A stretch of 64,000 nucleotides of DNA from Stercorarius parasiticus (lineage: Eukaryota > Chordata > Aves > Charadriiformes > Stercorariidae): the NCBI GenBank assembly GCA_013396915.1, contig VWZL01005015.1, positions 27,971-91,970 of the forward strand. The letters are read 5' to 3'. Position 1 is the first letter of the stretch, and every line of letters starts with the position of its first letter. The position numbers and the translations under genes were made by a program. A model generated the notes under the pieces. It searched no databases. It worked only from the letters and a program-made list of their open reading frames with translations, and had not been told where the DNA came from. This document shows positions 49,331-63,397 of this stretch, piece by piece.

Positions 49331-52300
49331 ATTATAGTAAAAGTAAATTCACAGCTTTACATATTAGAAGTGTTTCCTTTTTGCTCATACCAAAATTTAA
49401 AACAGATTACCCCTTATCTAGAACTTATCCAAACATTCACATTTTATTTTCAATTTCCTGACTAGTGTTTGTTAATATCTCATGTTATTTCTCATGGAAA
49501 GGATGTTTTGATAGCTGTTTTTCAGATATAATCTCTCTACTTGATTTTCCTAAAATCTGTGAAACAAAAAGAAACAGACCATGGCAAATACAGCAACATC
49601 ATACAGCTGAGCATCGCAGATACAGGACAGAGATACATAGGTCATCACAAAGAACTTCCAGTTCTCAGTTTTCACCTACCTTTGAAACATGTTTTTTAAC
49701 TCATTGCATGCATATAAAAAATGGTATATGTACTTGCTTGAACAAAGAGGAGGTAAGGGAAATTTGAAAGATTTGTGTATGGAACTTAATAGGTAGATTG
49801 AGTTCTAAACCAAATCAATGTAATGCTTTCTCATGCACATTCTTCCACTGGAACTGCTTATATAGTCAATTATCTGGTTTAGCGTTTGTTTCTAATAGTC
49901 TTCATAATGTGTAAACCATGCATTAGAAACAAGACAGTTGCTGGCCTGGACTACTGACTAATGTGTAGTTTAGTGTGATGTTGCTACAGCAACCAAGAAG
50001 ATGGAATAGCATGTCATATATCATTTACCCATTGCTTGGAAGGTACAGCTTTCTAAAAGCCATTAAACCAAGCAGAGGTGCTGTGACGGAGCAGACAAAG
50101 ATGCCTTAAAGCATTCAAAAATAGTTTCCATTGTTCTGAAGGTCCAGCGAAGTAAATCAAAGTAATAAGCAGCACAAATAAGAGTTAAATATTTAAAAAT
50201 AGAAGAGCCTTCCTTTTTTAACACATGATATCAGTGATTCTCAGGGTCCAGCTGCCAGAAGAACATGCTTCTAAATCATGGACAAACAACCTAGGCTTTT
50301 AACTTCAGACATCTAGGACGTGAATGTTTGTGGCCCACATCATGACATGCAGAAATCCTGTAGACCCCATGCTGCGCATCGCAAAACAGCTACTGTCTGA
50401 ATAAAAGCTTGAGAGGCTTTCAAAATGGGGGCTATGAACTTGCTCCAATAGACCTCTTCAGCAAATACATGTGCCTTCATTAAAAGTAGTCTTGGTCCTC
50501 CAATACAAGCTAATTACCTCTCCTACTCCCTGCAGACACACAAACTAATATGTAAACAACACCAGTATGTGTTTTGGTGGTGGTAGTGGTGGTGATGAAC
50601 AAATTTAGCAGACAAATTAGAAAAATTCAAATTGGTAAATTTCATGACTTAATGAAACTATTTATGTTTCAAGTTTGCAAGTGATCTGGAAATCATGCAG
50701 TTTATAATGGCACTGTGTAAAAAAGTACCCACGATTGGGTTAAAATTTTAGATTCACCAACAGGGTGCACATTTTGGATAAGAAAGTGAACAAAACATCT
50801 GGGAACAAGTCTGGGGATGTTTTCCAGACCACAGCAGAAAGATTAATGAGCTGAGTCTGTCAGGCTCCAATGGAAGCTTATAGAGGGACCGGGTAAGGCT
50901 TTGATTTAAGAAAAAAAGAAGAAAGAAGAGCAGTAAAACGATCTATAGAGTGGATGGGCCTGCTGCTCATTGTCAAAAAGGATATAATTCTTTGCTTATG
51001 TATAAACACAAGAGAGTTTCATAAGTATGTAATAAGGGAACATTTTGTACTGCCAGCAAGAGGAGAAATTCTGTAAGCAATGGAGGATGCCCAGTCTTTT
51101 TCTACATCTGAAGTACCAGAGGCTTTCTGGCAGTCACATTCAGAAGAGAGACAAGTTTCTGCATGTTCAAGACACTCCCTCAGAGCACCAAACAGTGAAA
51201 CCTCTTGAGTGCCCAGTGCTTACTGTACTTCCACAATGTTCTTCTGCACAATGGAGAACATGCTGCAATACATCATTTCAGGGCTGGAGGCAAAGGCAAC
51301 ATGAATCCAGATGGAGTGTAGCACCTTCCTTATTTTATTTAAGACGTTCGTGCAGGTAGGATCAAGTTTTCGAAAATGCCGCCTACTACGTGGACATCAC
51401 TGCCTATATGCCACAAATGGACTGGACATGAGTGTAAGAGAAAAGCAAGGAAACTGTGACTATTACAAATCTGAGTTCAGGGACAACTGGAAGAGGAGTG
51501 GGGAGGAAGACCTCTTGTTAGACGCCTTCACTTTGGGGAGAACTACAGAGCCTGTAACTGCATGAATTCATCACCATAATGTGCCAGAGAATAAAAAGGG
51601 CCTTCAAGATACGCTGCAGATATCTCTGCAGAGGGTAGTAGCAAAACTTCTATTCACAAAGCTGCTGGTATCCTTTTACCGTGGTATACCACTGTTCCAA
51701 CAAAATCTCTAGCCGTCAGCTCATCTAGGTTTACAATTCAGAAACAACGAGATACAATTACATCTAAATCCATCCAGCTGGGACATCCCTTCCTCCTTCT
51801 GGCAGGGAATATCAATGCTGTTGAGCTTATTGGCCTCCACCCAGCCTGTTATTTGACCCACATACATACAAAGAAATCCCCTTCCTTCTGGAAGGATCTG
51901 TCCGACAAAATTTAGCCAACCACAAAAAGGAGCAGAGCTCCAGTGAGTCTGTTTCATTATCACCTAATACACAGGACAAAGATCCCAAGACAGTGCAATA
52001 AATCATGGCTCTGGAAAGAGTCCTTAAGGATGTCAGAAAGGATGGGGCACAGTCCTGAATCAGGACAGAAGCTCAATGTCACAGCTAGCCAGGCTTTTGC
52101 AGCAAAATCTCCTTTGCAATGCTTGCTGAATGTGCTTTGAGCCACTAAGGAAAACCACGTGTGCTAGCAAGTAGACACATGCAAGGCTGTCATGGATGCT
52201 CTGGACAAATGTAGGAGGCTGATTAGATCAAGGACTGGCAGCCTTGCCCCGTGCTTTTTCCAAAGACTTATTTCACATGGAGGCCAGGGACCCTGCCATA

Positions 52301-52909
52301 TCATGCCATCTTTTCTTGCAAGGCATTCCAGGCTGCAGGCAAAAACTCCTCCCTCAAACTCCATTACCATATTGCCCATCAAAGGGAGTCTTGGCTTTGG
52401 GTGAGTGCACAATGAGCTGAATTAAAGGCAGGCCTGCAGTATCCTATATAAGACAGGGCAGCACCAATTGTATATGCTAGAAATAGCAGAGGAAGGAGGT
52501 ATAGGGCAGCAGAACTGGGTTACACAACATAAGGACTGGAAAAGGGGAAATATGGATGTAATTTCTGGGTCTCTGCTGAGTGTCAGCTTTTATGGAAGAT
52601 GCTAATTTGCCCTTGACAGAAAAGCAACATGCAAGCAGGAAAAGTCTGGGCAGTAATAAAAAAGACTTATAGAAAAAAAAAAAAAGAGGAAAAACCCTGC
52701 TGGCACAAGCTGTTGGAGGAAAAATCTCACTGAGGTACAGCCAAATATTGTATGTGTCCTGTTAGGCTGTGCCTTGGGCAAAGCATTTTCTGAGCTCATA
52801 CACAAATTGAGGCTATTTAAGCATGAGTGTCAAATCCAAGCAAGTCCTCTTGCTTGTCATAGAAATGCTGAAATAAAACCCAGGAGAAAGCTTTTTTTTT
52901 TCTTTACTA
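49331..52909. other. Non-coding stretch, no gene seen
   Basis: Frames up to 104 codons without recognisable features. A TATA-like word (cctatataagacag) lies near 52442 but no associated exon is evident. Confidence 0.5.
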
Positions 52910-53868
52910 TGCTGGGTTGACCTTGGTCAGCTGCCAAACACCCACCCAGCCACTCTTACCCACCTCTTCAACAAGATAGGAGGCACAAAAAAGATGAAAA
53001 AACTTTGTAGGTTGGGAAAAAGGCAGGGATGTCACCTACCAATTACATCTCAGACAAAACAGATTCAACCTGGGGAAAACTAATTTAATTTATTGCCAAT
53101 TAAATAGATTTGGATGGTGAGAAGAAGCAAAGACAAAATTAAAACAACACCTTTTCCACACATCCCTTTTTCCCAGGCTCAACTTCACTCCTTCATTCCT
53201 GACCCCTTTACTCCCCACCACTGGCCCAGGGGGGACTGGGGAGTGCTTTCCTCCTCACACTTTTCCCCTATACTACTCCCCTGCTCCAGACTGGGGCATT
53301 CCCTTGGGCTGCAGTCCCTCAAGAACTGCTCCAATGTGGGTCCTCTCCACAGGCTGCAGTCCTTCAGGAAAAAATCTGCTCCTGTGTGGGTCCTCCAAGG
53401 GCCACAGTTCCTGTCAGGAGAACCTGCTCCTGTGTGGGCTCCTCCACAGGCTGCGGTTCCTTCAGGAAATCCCAGCCTGCTCCAGCATGGTGCTCCCACT
53501 GGCTGCAGTGTGGGTATCTGCCCCACCGTGGTCTCTTCCATGAGCTGCAAGGGAATACCTGCTATGACACCTGGAGCACCTCCTTCCTTCTTTTCTGACC
53601 CTGGTGCTTACACTGTTGTTTCTCACACTTTTTTTCCTTGCTCCCCTCACATTGCCAGGCAACATTTTACCCTTTCTTAAATGTGCTTTCACAGAGGTGC
53701 CACCAGCTTCGCTGATGTGCTCACTTGTGTCCTATGGTGGATCTGCTGTGGAGCCAACAGGAACCAGCTGTGTCCAGCACAGGCAGCCCCTGACCTCTTC
53801 TCATAGAGGCCACCCCTGCAGCGTCCTGATGCCATCACCTTCACACCTACACCCAATATGTCCACTAA
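52910..53868 (-). mobile_element. ERV LTR-like repeat with internal minisatellite
   Basis: The left edge tgctgggttgaccttggtca, the block ctaatttaatttattgccaa (AATAAA on the minus strand) and the long array of gctgcagtcc/ttcagga/tgctcctgtgtgggtcctcc units (about 53300-53540, period roughly 45-50) match a widespread avian LTR family as I know it. The right end is near acacccaatatg. Orientation is minus, with the polyadenylation side at the left. The 188-codon plus frame inside it (53114-53680) is a by-product of the repeat. Confidence 0.75.
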
Positions 53869-55314
53869 CATTTCTGATGTGAGGGCAGCAAAGTCTGTCC
53901 TGGCTGGCTGGCTCAACATCTTTGCTGTATGTAGCTATGAAAATATGGCGATGAGGAGGAAGATGAAGCAAGGGGTTTTTTTGCAAGGGGTGAAGGGAGT
54001 AGGTTTAGAGTCTCAAGAGTAGGTAAAATAACAGGCAAGAACAGCCATGGTGCTGTGAAACTTAAGCAAGTTCTTTTCCTCATAGACTGCTGGCTTTGTA
54101 ACCAAAGTCAGTTTCAGGCTTCACAACAGCTTAGACGTGGGCCTGGAGACACAAACAGCAAGGGCTATTGCTCTTTACTCTCCTTTCATGGACTGCGAAG
54201 CATTGAGCTGCCTTCCAGTAATTTTATCCAGGGCTGTATTAAGTTGATTTTATGGCCAATACTAGTAGGCCTTAAACTGGTAGTGCACCCAGTAGGCATC
54301 TGATAAGAAGCTGTCATCAGAATAGGGGAACACACCGTATGGCAGCAGAGCTAGGCGTAAGCAGTAAGAATTCTGGTCAGAATATTCATGTCTTGACTGT
54401 AAATGATATATGACATGCTATTCTTGACTGTAAACCTCTGCGTGGGAACAAGTTAACATTACAGCCTGCAGGGAGATTCTGAAGTCCCAAAATATAGGAA
54501 CCGCAGTGTTTCACAAAGTATACAATAAACCTGAATTGCTTGGAGTAGCTTGTAAGTTATCAGAGTATGATGCAATGTTGTCAGGACTTCTCCAGAGAAC
54601 ACCTATAGTTACACGTATCTCAACAAAACCTTTGGCCCAGCTGTTCTGTCCCAGTTGCATCCGTGGAAATCAGCAGTGATGTCAGGATAGCAATGACCAA
54701 AGCAATGAACAGCTGGTGGATGGCACTGAGCATGTTTGCTAGAGGAGCAGTTACAGGAACAGAGCTTGCCAAAGGTAAGATAGCCCCAAATCTACAAGTG
54801 TGTTGTGGCCAAATGATGCCTACTCTGGATCAGTATGGACACCCAGGAACAGCTCTGAAAAGGCAAAATTGCTAATTCTGAATTCAGGAAATAAGGCCCA
54901 GAAGGGCCTTTCACATCCTGAAATTAGTATCCCATTACTAACAGTCCAACACCTGAAGAATGATGTGGTCTACCCACAGATGCTGGTCTGACCTCAGTAT
55001 TGCCATCATTCTACAGTTCTGGTGTGTTCTCCGTGAAATGGACAGGAAGCAACTTTTGCATTGCTGAGCAACACTGCCTTGGAGCACAGAAATGTGGAAA
55101 CTACCTGACTTTGCATTCAGCCAACCCGCATCTCGTCCTTTTCCAGCTTCTCATCACCTTTTTGACAGCAAGATGACACAAAAAAATCAAATGTGGCAGA
55201 AACTAGGGCACCTTATACAACAGGCTTACGTGCTGAGATTATGAAGCACATCTAGTACAAGGGAGGCAACTGCTAGGTGGATCTTGCTAGCAATAATGCA
55301 AGATTTCTAGGGTA
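53869..55314. other. Non-coding stretch between LTR fragments
   Basis: No supported feature. Confidence 0.5.
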
Positions 55315-55461
55315 GCTTTTGCTTTTCCTATTAAACTGTCTTTATCTCAACCCACGAGCTCTCTCATTTTTAGTCTTTGGATTCTCTCCCCCATCCCACC
55401 AGACGAAAGTGAGCGAGCGGCTGCATGGTGCTTAGCTGCCAGCTGGGGTTAAGCCATGACA
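55315..55461 (+). mobile_element. 3' end of an ERV LTR
   Basis: Reads gcttttcctattaaactgtc, tatctcaacccacgagctct, gattctctcccccatcccac, gtgagcgagcggctgcatgg and ends ggttaagccatgaca. This is the U5 terminus of the same LTR family as at 59600 and 63398. No primer-binding site follows, so it is a truncated solo fragment. Confidence 0.8.
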
Positions 55462-58400
55462 TGCCCAAAGGTCCTCATCCTGTTTAGACAGAGATGGTGA
55501 ACTCTGGAGGTGCTGAAGCACCTCCAAATAGCTTAGATCCCAAATGATGAAGTAGTTGTCTCACTAACCATTAACCACCAGCATCAGCACTGGGAGGTCA
55601 GGCAGCAGAGAGAGGCATACGTAAGCCCTGGCCTTACATATGTGGAGTTTGGAACCAATATATTTTTTACCAAATACAAGGAGCAGGTTCTAGGCCCAGT
55701 GGAATGATGATCTCCTTAGCGAAATTGGTACCTAATTTAGTTTCTGGAGTACACAATCTAGGCATAACATTTTGCAAAGATGCGCAGTAGTGATTACTAA
55801 AAAGATTGTGATAGAGAAGGATTTAATCAGGAAAATTAAAGTCCTGAGCTACTGGGATAGCAAATAGCAAATGTAATTATCAAGGCATTCCTCCAAAATG
55901 AATATGTATCAAAACTGAGCAAATATCTCAAAACTAGTAAATAGCAAACCTGGGTTAGCAGAAACAAAACAGTGTTAACAAAACAGAAACAAAACCAGTG
56001 TTATCCGGTAAATTAAAACAGTGTGCTAAAGTACAAGAGGAGACTTTGATTTCAAGGAAAAGGTAAATAAGTCTTTTCCATGGCTTCAGCTTTTCCTCTT
56101 AAGCACTGAGACTGCATCCTCTAAAAGCAATGGCTTTGGTGAGCTGTGCCTAGACAGCTTCTTTAGAGGAATGTATTATCTCTTGGATTGCCCCATCCTA
56201 AAAAGTCCGTTTACACACTTGCTTTCTCTGAGCCCCATCATTCCCTGAGAGCCAGGGAAAACCTCAGCTGCTTTCAGATACCTCCCCAGGACCTGAGACT
56301 GTTCCAATGAGAACACCCTCCACTTGTCCAATGAGACAAGCACACCCTCGCCTTTTCTCAATCCAAACACATGGTTTTTATTTAGTGCTCTTTTTTCTAT
56401 TTTATTCTCAGACTTGACTATACAACTATGTCACCCTGCCAGAATCCTGGAAGTGCATTTCTCTAAAGTGAGTATGATCCTCAAGTGCTTGGTTGGCAGA
56501 TGTTAATTTCAGAAGACACTTCACTGTCTTCAGGTTTATTCTTCTCACAGTTCCTGTAAAGCTTGATGAATGCACACTCACAATAAATTCTTAAAACCCA
56601 ATCCGTAGTAAGTGCACCTCCACGGATTAAGCATACGAAGTATTCATAAAATCATGACATTCTTCTTAGATCACTGTTTAGCAGTCCTCTATGTATCACC
56701 CTCTTTTCCTGACACAATAAAAGTGGAAACTGGGACACCTCATGCTTACACACAGGAAAGAGGAACAGTAGCAGACATGGCAAGATTTGCTGCTGATAAG
56801 CTCATGTCAAATCTGATTGTGAACTTAGGGGATGGCAGCAATCAGTAGGTATTTGCAATTGCTTTTGAAGGGGCCTTTTTTTTTTTCTTTAGAAAGAATC
56901 ATAGAATAAGGGCCCCTTCCTTCTTGTTGCTGCTGTAATACAGAATAAATCTGATCTTGATCATGCTGTTCCAGATCGCCAGAGACATTAGCTTTATCTG
57001 AAAGAGTTTATAAAGATTATGAAAGATGTTTCACACTTTGTAACTGACAAAAGCAAAATCAAAGACTTCATACTTCCAAGTAAGAAGTTGTTATTTCATC
57101 ACTGTAGACTGGAGTGAGTTGAGTTAGACAATGAAAGACAGTGATCAAAAACCTTTGACTGTTACTTGCATGAGGGGGAACAGGAACAGAGAGAAGAATG
57201 CAGAAAAACACGTACAGGTTAGCATGCTGCTAATTAGAGGTACGCGTATAGAAATCAGGGCAGATATCTTCACCACACTCAGGAAGTCTTGTAAATTTCA
57301 GTTCTGGATAAACAAGTGTCTTACAAATCTCAGAATATCAAAACCTACCATTGCCCATACATTCAAATCTTATACCCAGGGACAGTGAATTTGAAGAGAT
57401 AAATATGTTTTCATCTTTAGAAGCATCACAGAAAAGTGGATCTATGTTTTAAATGTCATTTAAACTGTCTGATCAAGTTAAAGCAGCCACTACTAATCTA
57501 GTTGCACTGTTCTACCTCCAGCAAGTGACATAATTTTAAAACAGAACTGAGTGACTAAAGCAACAAGATCCCATTTTGCACAGCAAAGTATAGAGAGAAG
57601 GGAGTTCCTTTGAACTGCACATATTTACATATTATTTCTACTTAAAGACAATTTAAAAAGAGACACTATTTTATAAACTTTAAAAAAATTATGAAACCTC
57701 CAAAATATTTATTCCTTACAGACATAGTCTGATTTTATTCTTCTGTACCAGAAATATCAGCTGCTTTCTAACTGTAGAGAAAAAAGATTAATCACCTACA
57801 CATGTAGACTAAGAATGACTCAAATACAACCTTTCTATTCTCCCAGCATAATCTGGCCTTGACTGACTTGCAGGGTGCTGGAACAGAACACTGTTCTGCA
57901 ATCTCACTGAACTCAGGACAGCAGGCAGCATGAGGGAAGAATTACATCAGTAATATTCTGTAAGACCAATTCAAGACTGCTGATGGACACCCACATAATT
58001 ATTTATTAAGTGATGACAGTGGGATTTTAAAACTGTTCTTATTTAATGCAGACCAAATAGTTTTAATATGTTAAAGTAGAATAAATATAAGAAAATCTTC
58101 TGTAAAATCAAGTCACCAGAGAGCTGTGATCACCCAAAGACATGTCAAAAGGCCAAATATATTATTTCAATTTACTTAAGAGATTAATTCCACTGTATTA
58201 TGATGACAAGTACATTATTCTCTCAAGTCCAGAACATTTTAAATGTGAGCTGGTTTTAGACAAGATTTTTCTTTAAATGTCATAATGACTTAGTCATCAT
58301 TCATTAACCATGTCATTGTCCTGTATATGCTCATTCAATGAAGGATAGAACCGGAATTTATTAAAGATATGTATTTTCTTGTTTTATACATGTGATTTTT

Positions 58401-59599
58401 TAAAGGCTTTATGAGTCTGAATTAGAACCACAGTCCCATATGAACTGCTATAAATTCTGTTGTGTTATGGCTGGTTAACGAATCTGTGAAAGGGAAGATC
58501 CAGGATCCTATAGCGTATCTTTCCCATTCATAGCTGATACAAAGTAGAACACAAGACTTCGTACTGTGAATGCACAGCATAGCTCATCTACAAGATTTTT
58601 CCATTTATTGTGTGTGAAAGGAGATATGATAAATGATGGTATGGTCCCTATGCATTGGGTAAATCCAACTGTCTATCTAGACAGAAATTTCTATCTAGAA
58701 ATTGTCTATCCTTCTCCAAACACACTACCTTCTTGTTCCTGGAGAAAGCAAATGGTGTTTAGAGATATTGTACTGTTTGATTCTCTATTTACATATAAAA
58801 ATCAGATACTGTAGACACTGGAAGATAAAAAGTTTTGCACATTCCTCCCCCTGCCCCCCCAAAACATTTGTTATTTCACTGCAGTTCTAGGTCTGAGCTA
58901 ATGCATGTTTTTATAGTTGCCAGAGCACTGAGCACACCCCTTCTGCCTTCCCCCTGGATGGGAGTTTGGTTGCCTGGGCTCAGGGTCAGCTTCAATGATG
59001 GTGCAAGCATCAAGCTTTGAAGACAGCTCTTCCAGAAAGCTCTGCTGAGAAGCCTCATGGGTGCTCTCCCCCATCACGCTCTGCAGTAGCTTTGAAGCTG
59101 AGTGCCTCCTCATACTTGGTCCCCACCTGAGCTCTGCTGCAGCAGTGCTGCAGCCAAGGCCAGGCACCCCACTGATGTGGACACTGAGTGTTGAACTTGA
59201 GTTTCTGGCCTGATCCCCAGCCTGCCTCATCTCTATGGACTTGTCTGGCCATCTGGGCTCATGGCTGAACCTAGACTTATTCATAAGAGGTCCAGAAAGC
59301 ACCAAAGGAGGTAGGGTTCACTGGTAGGTAGGAATAAAGGAGCAAAGGGAGGAGTGGGTGAACAGGACCTCCCCTTTTACAAAGGCATTTGCAAGTTTAG
59401 CTCGGCCACAGCATCAAACCCAGACCTAAAAAGTTATAGCCAGTTTTACAATTGATCCCTGTAAAATCAAATTGTGCTATGCTACATTTCCCTAAGAGTT
59501 TATGAAGGGAGACAAAAGACAGTAGAGAAAATACTTCATCTCCTTGAATAGTATATAATGTACATGTTCTCACCAGGCTTTCTAGTTAAATAAGCTGGT
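55462..59599. other. Non-coding stretch, with one GC-richer open frame
   Basis: AT-rich DNA without recognised repeats. At 58898-59305 (minus) a 135-codon frame of GC-richer composition is present; it is described under the findings. Confidence 0.5.
58898..59305 (-). other. Coding-like open frame of unknown identity
   Basis: 135 codons from an ATG. The C-terminal half (HEASQQSFLEELSSKLDACT) has protein-like composition and mixed codon use, and the block is GC-richer than its flanks. It has no recognised domain and no clear splice signals. A second minus frame is open across the same bases, which weakens the case. It may be an old pseudogene fragment. Confidence 0.22.
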
Positions 59600-60077
59600 A
59601 GTTTTGGTAGTTTAGTAAAGAAAAGGCAAAGGCTGCACAAGGAAGCAAAGGAAACCAAAAAGATTAATTGTCTACTTCCCATCATCAGGCGATGTTCAGC
59701 CACCTCCTGGGAAGCAGGTCCTCAGTATGCGTAGAGGTTGCTCCAGAAGATAAATGCCTTAATAATTACTGCCCCCTCCTCTCCTCCTTTCTCTTAGTTT
59801 TTACTGCTGAGCAGATGTCGTGTGGTACAGAATATCCCTTTGGTCAGCTTGCTTCAGCTGCTCTGGCTATGTCCCCTCCCAGCCTTTTGCCCACCCCCAG
59901 CCAATTGGTCTTTGGAGGGGGGGATGGAGGAGAGACAGCCTTGATGCTGTGCCAGGACTGCTCAAGCAGCAGCAAAACACTAATGTGTTATCAACACCTT
60001 TCTATCTACAAATACAAAGTGCAGCACTATGAGGGCGGCTGTGGGGAAAGTTAACTCCATCCCAGCCAGACCCAATA
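59600..60077 (-). mobile_element. ERV LTR, antisense, lacking its U5 end
   Basis: Read on the minus strand it starts near ggctgggatggagttaactt, then ggtgttgataacacattagt and ggggtgggcaaaaggctggg, passes the tttggtcagctt block and runs to cagcctttgccttttcttta before similarity fades. This is the U3 and R part of the same LTR family as 55315 and 63398, in opposite orientation. Frames on both strands inside it are not genes. Confidence 0.75.
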
Positions 60078-61129
60078 TGCTCACCCAACCCAACCCTTCC
60101 TGAACTTGCCAACACAAAAAATGTCAAACTGCGCTCTGCAGAACCCAGGTAAGCTGCCTGACCCACAAAACTACAGGATGTCACTATGTTTTGATGATTA
60201 ATGCTTATACAGTTTTCTTTACTGAAGAAAAGTATTACACAAGGGCTCCAAGAGGTCTGTGAGAAGTCCGTAAACACCTGAAGTGTTTCTGTAATTACTA
60301 CTCCCACTTGAGTGCACATTGCAGTTTTCCACAGTGTTGAACAATCAGGAATTTACTGGATGCCAGATAAAACAGTGGGGTGAGAAACTAAGAGAACAGT
60401 GTGAAAACCTTATCTCCATTGTACAGAGCCGGGATACAGAAACACATGTAGTCCTCTAGTTTGGGAGTTAAACATGCACGGTCCCTAAACAAAGCTCTCA
60501 AAACCTTTAGCAGGGGTTATACATGTGGAAGAAAAGCAATAGTGCACAGAAAGAAAAGCGCAAGTTCAAGTCACCTGCCCCACTTACCACTGTGGTAACC
60601 TCTACTAATCTAAGCAAAGAGGTCAACAAAATAGACCTTTATAAACTCAGTAACAGTTAATACTAACATGGGCAGCAGCACCTTGAAGAGGTGTCTGAAA
60701 GGTGGGATTACAGCCCCTTGTATTTTTCCTTTCCTCCCATTTTTCCCAAGGAACTCCCTTCACTTGCACAGGTCAGGAAAGACAGTCAGGAAAGCTGCGG
60801 GAACACCGGCCAGATCTGTCATGCCAGTGCTGCCCAACCATCATAACGTCAGTGCTTTAGGGGATCACAGCCTCCCCAGCTGCCATAAAGCTCTGACTGT
60901 TCTTATTGGGAGGCGATCGAGCCTTTAATTGCTTTAATGGAAAAGGATCATCTTCCTATTTCCCACTAAAGTTTATTCTCTATTTCACATCTACTTGTTC
61001 TTGTGGCTCAGATCAAAGAGTTTTGCATTTTCTTTTCCTCTGTGTCCTTAGTGGTACAGCCTCCCCTTGGCATTCTTCCTCCACTGTACAACATGTTATG
61101 GAGAGATACAATATCCCCTCTCAGACAGC
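60078..61129. other. Non-coding stretch
   Basis: No feature recognised. Confidence 0.5.
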
Positions 61130-61240
61130 AGACAGTAGACAGTTAGATGAGGCTTTGATGTCTCTGCCAATGGTAGGAGGGGTTGGAATTTGGTGATCTT
61201 TAAAGGACCCTTCCAACCCAAACCATGAGTCTGTGATTTT
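61130..61240 (+). mobile_element. CR1 LINE 3' tail
   Basis: ggttggaatttggtgatctt, aaaggacccttccaacccaa and accatgagtctgtgatttta form the extreme CR1 3' end, ending in the short terminal unit. Confidence 0.85.
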
Positions 61241-63397
61241 ATTCCTTCTCGGACTTTAGCAAAAAGTAAACAGGTAAACAGTTTATATTTGGGGTATCTT
61301 CTTGTAAGAAAGGCTACCAGTATAGTAAGAATAGAGCCTTTCTTTGCATCTGCTCCAATTATAATTCATGTTTCTTGAATATGAATGAGTAGAACTTCAC
61401 AAATTCTTTAAATTTATTTTAATGTGTTCACTAGAACTTTGCATGACATCTTTAACACTCCTCTAATTCTACTAGAAATAATTCAGATAAGGCAGGCCAA
61501 AGCTTCTAGGATTGTACTTGCCAAAGTAATTTGCTTGTGTTTCCAACTAATGAGCTGCTGGCTGAAAGAGTAATTTCTGTTATTAGTACACTCTGAGTCC
61601 TTGCATTCCATTCCATTGGATTTGCATTTTGTACTCCTGAATTTCATCCTGTTTACATTACTGTAGTTCTCAAGGTCACCTAGTTCTTCCCATATAGCAC
61701 TTTGATACTGAAAGTGCATTTTGCATAACTGGGAAATTTCATCACCGTATTCCTAGCTTTTGTGTCCAAGTGATTAAAACAAGTATTAAAGATTCAGATC
61801 CAACACTCACCCTGAGGAATTTCAAACCCTCTTCCACATGAGAGCTTTCCTTTCATTGCTAGTGTTATTATCTACTGAGGTACAGCGCGACAGATCCTTT
61901 TCTAAATCCCACTTTTCAATCCCATAGTTTCCTATGTGTCAACAAAAGATATGCTTCACTGAAATTAGATGAGATTTACTTCACTTCTATGTAGACAGGT
62001 ACTAGATTAGTCTAGCTCAAACTACTTCAGCATTTCATTCTACTCTCCCTTTACTTCTGTGTTTGTCTTTACCTTAAAAGAACTGTCCTGAATTTCTGCA
62101 TATTTTCTAAATTACTCTGGTCATATCTGCCTGCATCTTTTTCTCCCAACTTCCCCTTTTATACAGATTCTATATATCCAACATTCTGGAGTCATCTCGT
62201 AATATCTGAGAACAAATAGACTTTATAATTACGTGCTCTGCTTTCTTATATAAAGTCTGCACAGCTATGTGATGGAGATTTATCATTCCCCAAACATTAG
62301 ATGACTTGGGAACTCAACAAATCATTTGTAATAAGAAATCTTGTGTGAAACCTTGAAAAAAACAAAAATACCAAGCGATTTATAACTGTACAAGTCAATG
62401 CTGGAGAAAAGTTAAACATCTATGGAAATCTGTATGGTTTTATGAAATGAAGAACAATGCTGAAACCCGACTCTGTGTGTTGCTGTGTGTTAGCAATTTG
62501 GGGCACTGTTCTCAGATTTGTAGGCAGTATGTAGCAGCCTGGCTTTCTGTCACTGTTTCTAAAACACCCTTGTTTTTGCGGTTCTCAGATCTTTAAAATT
62601 ATATTCTGGTATTGTCTTACAAAGATTGGCTTTAGCCCAGATGTTTGTCAATTCATCATTTCAGCTGCTTCAAAGATGTTCTGAAATTTTAAAAGCAAAT
62701 GCATTATTTTTTTTTTTAAAACTGAAATATCTTATTTTTCAGATACACAGTTTCAAGTAATGAACTCAGATTTATTTCTTCTATTCAAGGAATAAAATTT
62801 TCACAAAACCCACAATGGTATACACATTCTCATCAAAATGACAATGCCAAGCAAACACACACAGCTCTTGTAAGAAAAAATGATTGTAAAAAAAACCTTT
62901 TTTTTTTTTTTTTCTGGTGATACTAGTTTCTAAAGACATACAAAGTTTTCAGACCGCCTTTCAGGGTTTGCTTGTCCAACTTCATTCCATAAACCTGAGG
63001 AAAATACTTGAAAAGAAATTACCTACATACATATATATAGCACTACAAAAAAAACAAATAGCGAAATAACAGATCTAGTTCAAAGCCACAGGGTGTTTCA
63101 TTATATTAAATAAAATTGACTTTCAATTGACATGGACTTGATCCTATGGCTGCTTCTTAACAAAGTCTGAAATATTTCTGTAAGTGTTTCCTCTGGTCTT
63201 TCCTTTCAACTGTGTCTCTTTTCATTAGACATAAAACCTCGTGGGCATTTACTAACATATAGGTTGTTTATTCCAATACTTAAACGTTGGGGCAAATACA
63301 TTATTTTATTTAAAACACTGGGAATTACTTTTCTTGGAGTAATGTTGCATTTAAAACTCAAATCCAAAGATTATATGCATATTTGGTGATAACATGA
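61241..63397. other. Non-coding AT-rich stretch
   Basis: Contains A- and T-runs near 62708, 62888 and 62898 but no recognised gene or repeat. Confidence 0.5.

Noticed and set aside
53114..53680. 188-codon plus-strand open frame
   Set aside because: It lies entirely inside the LTR-like repeat and is built from the internal minisatellite units; frames on both strands are open across the same bases.
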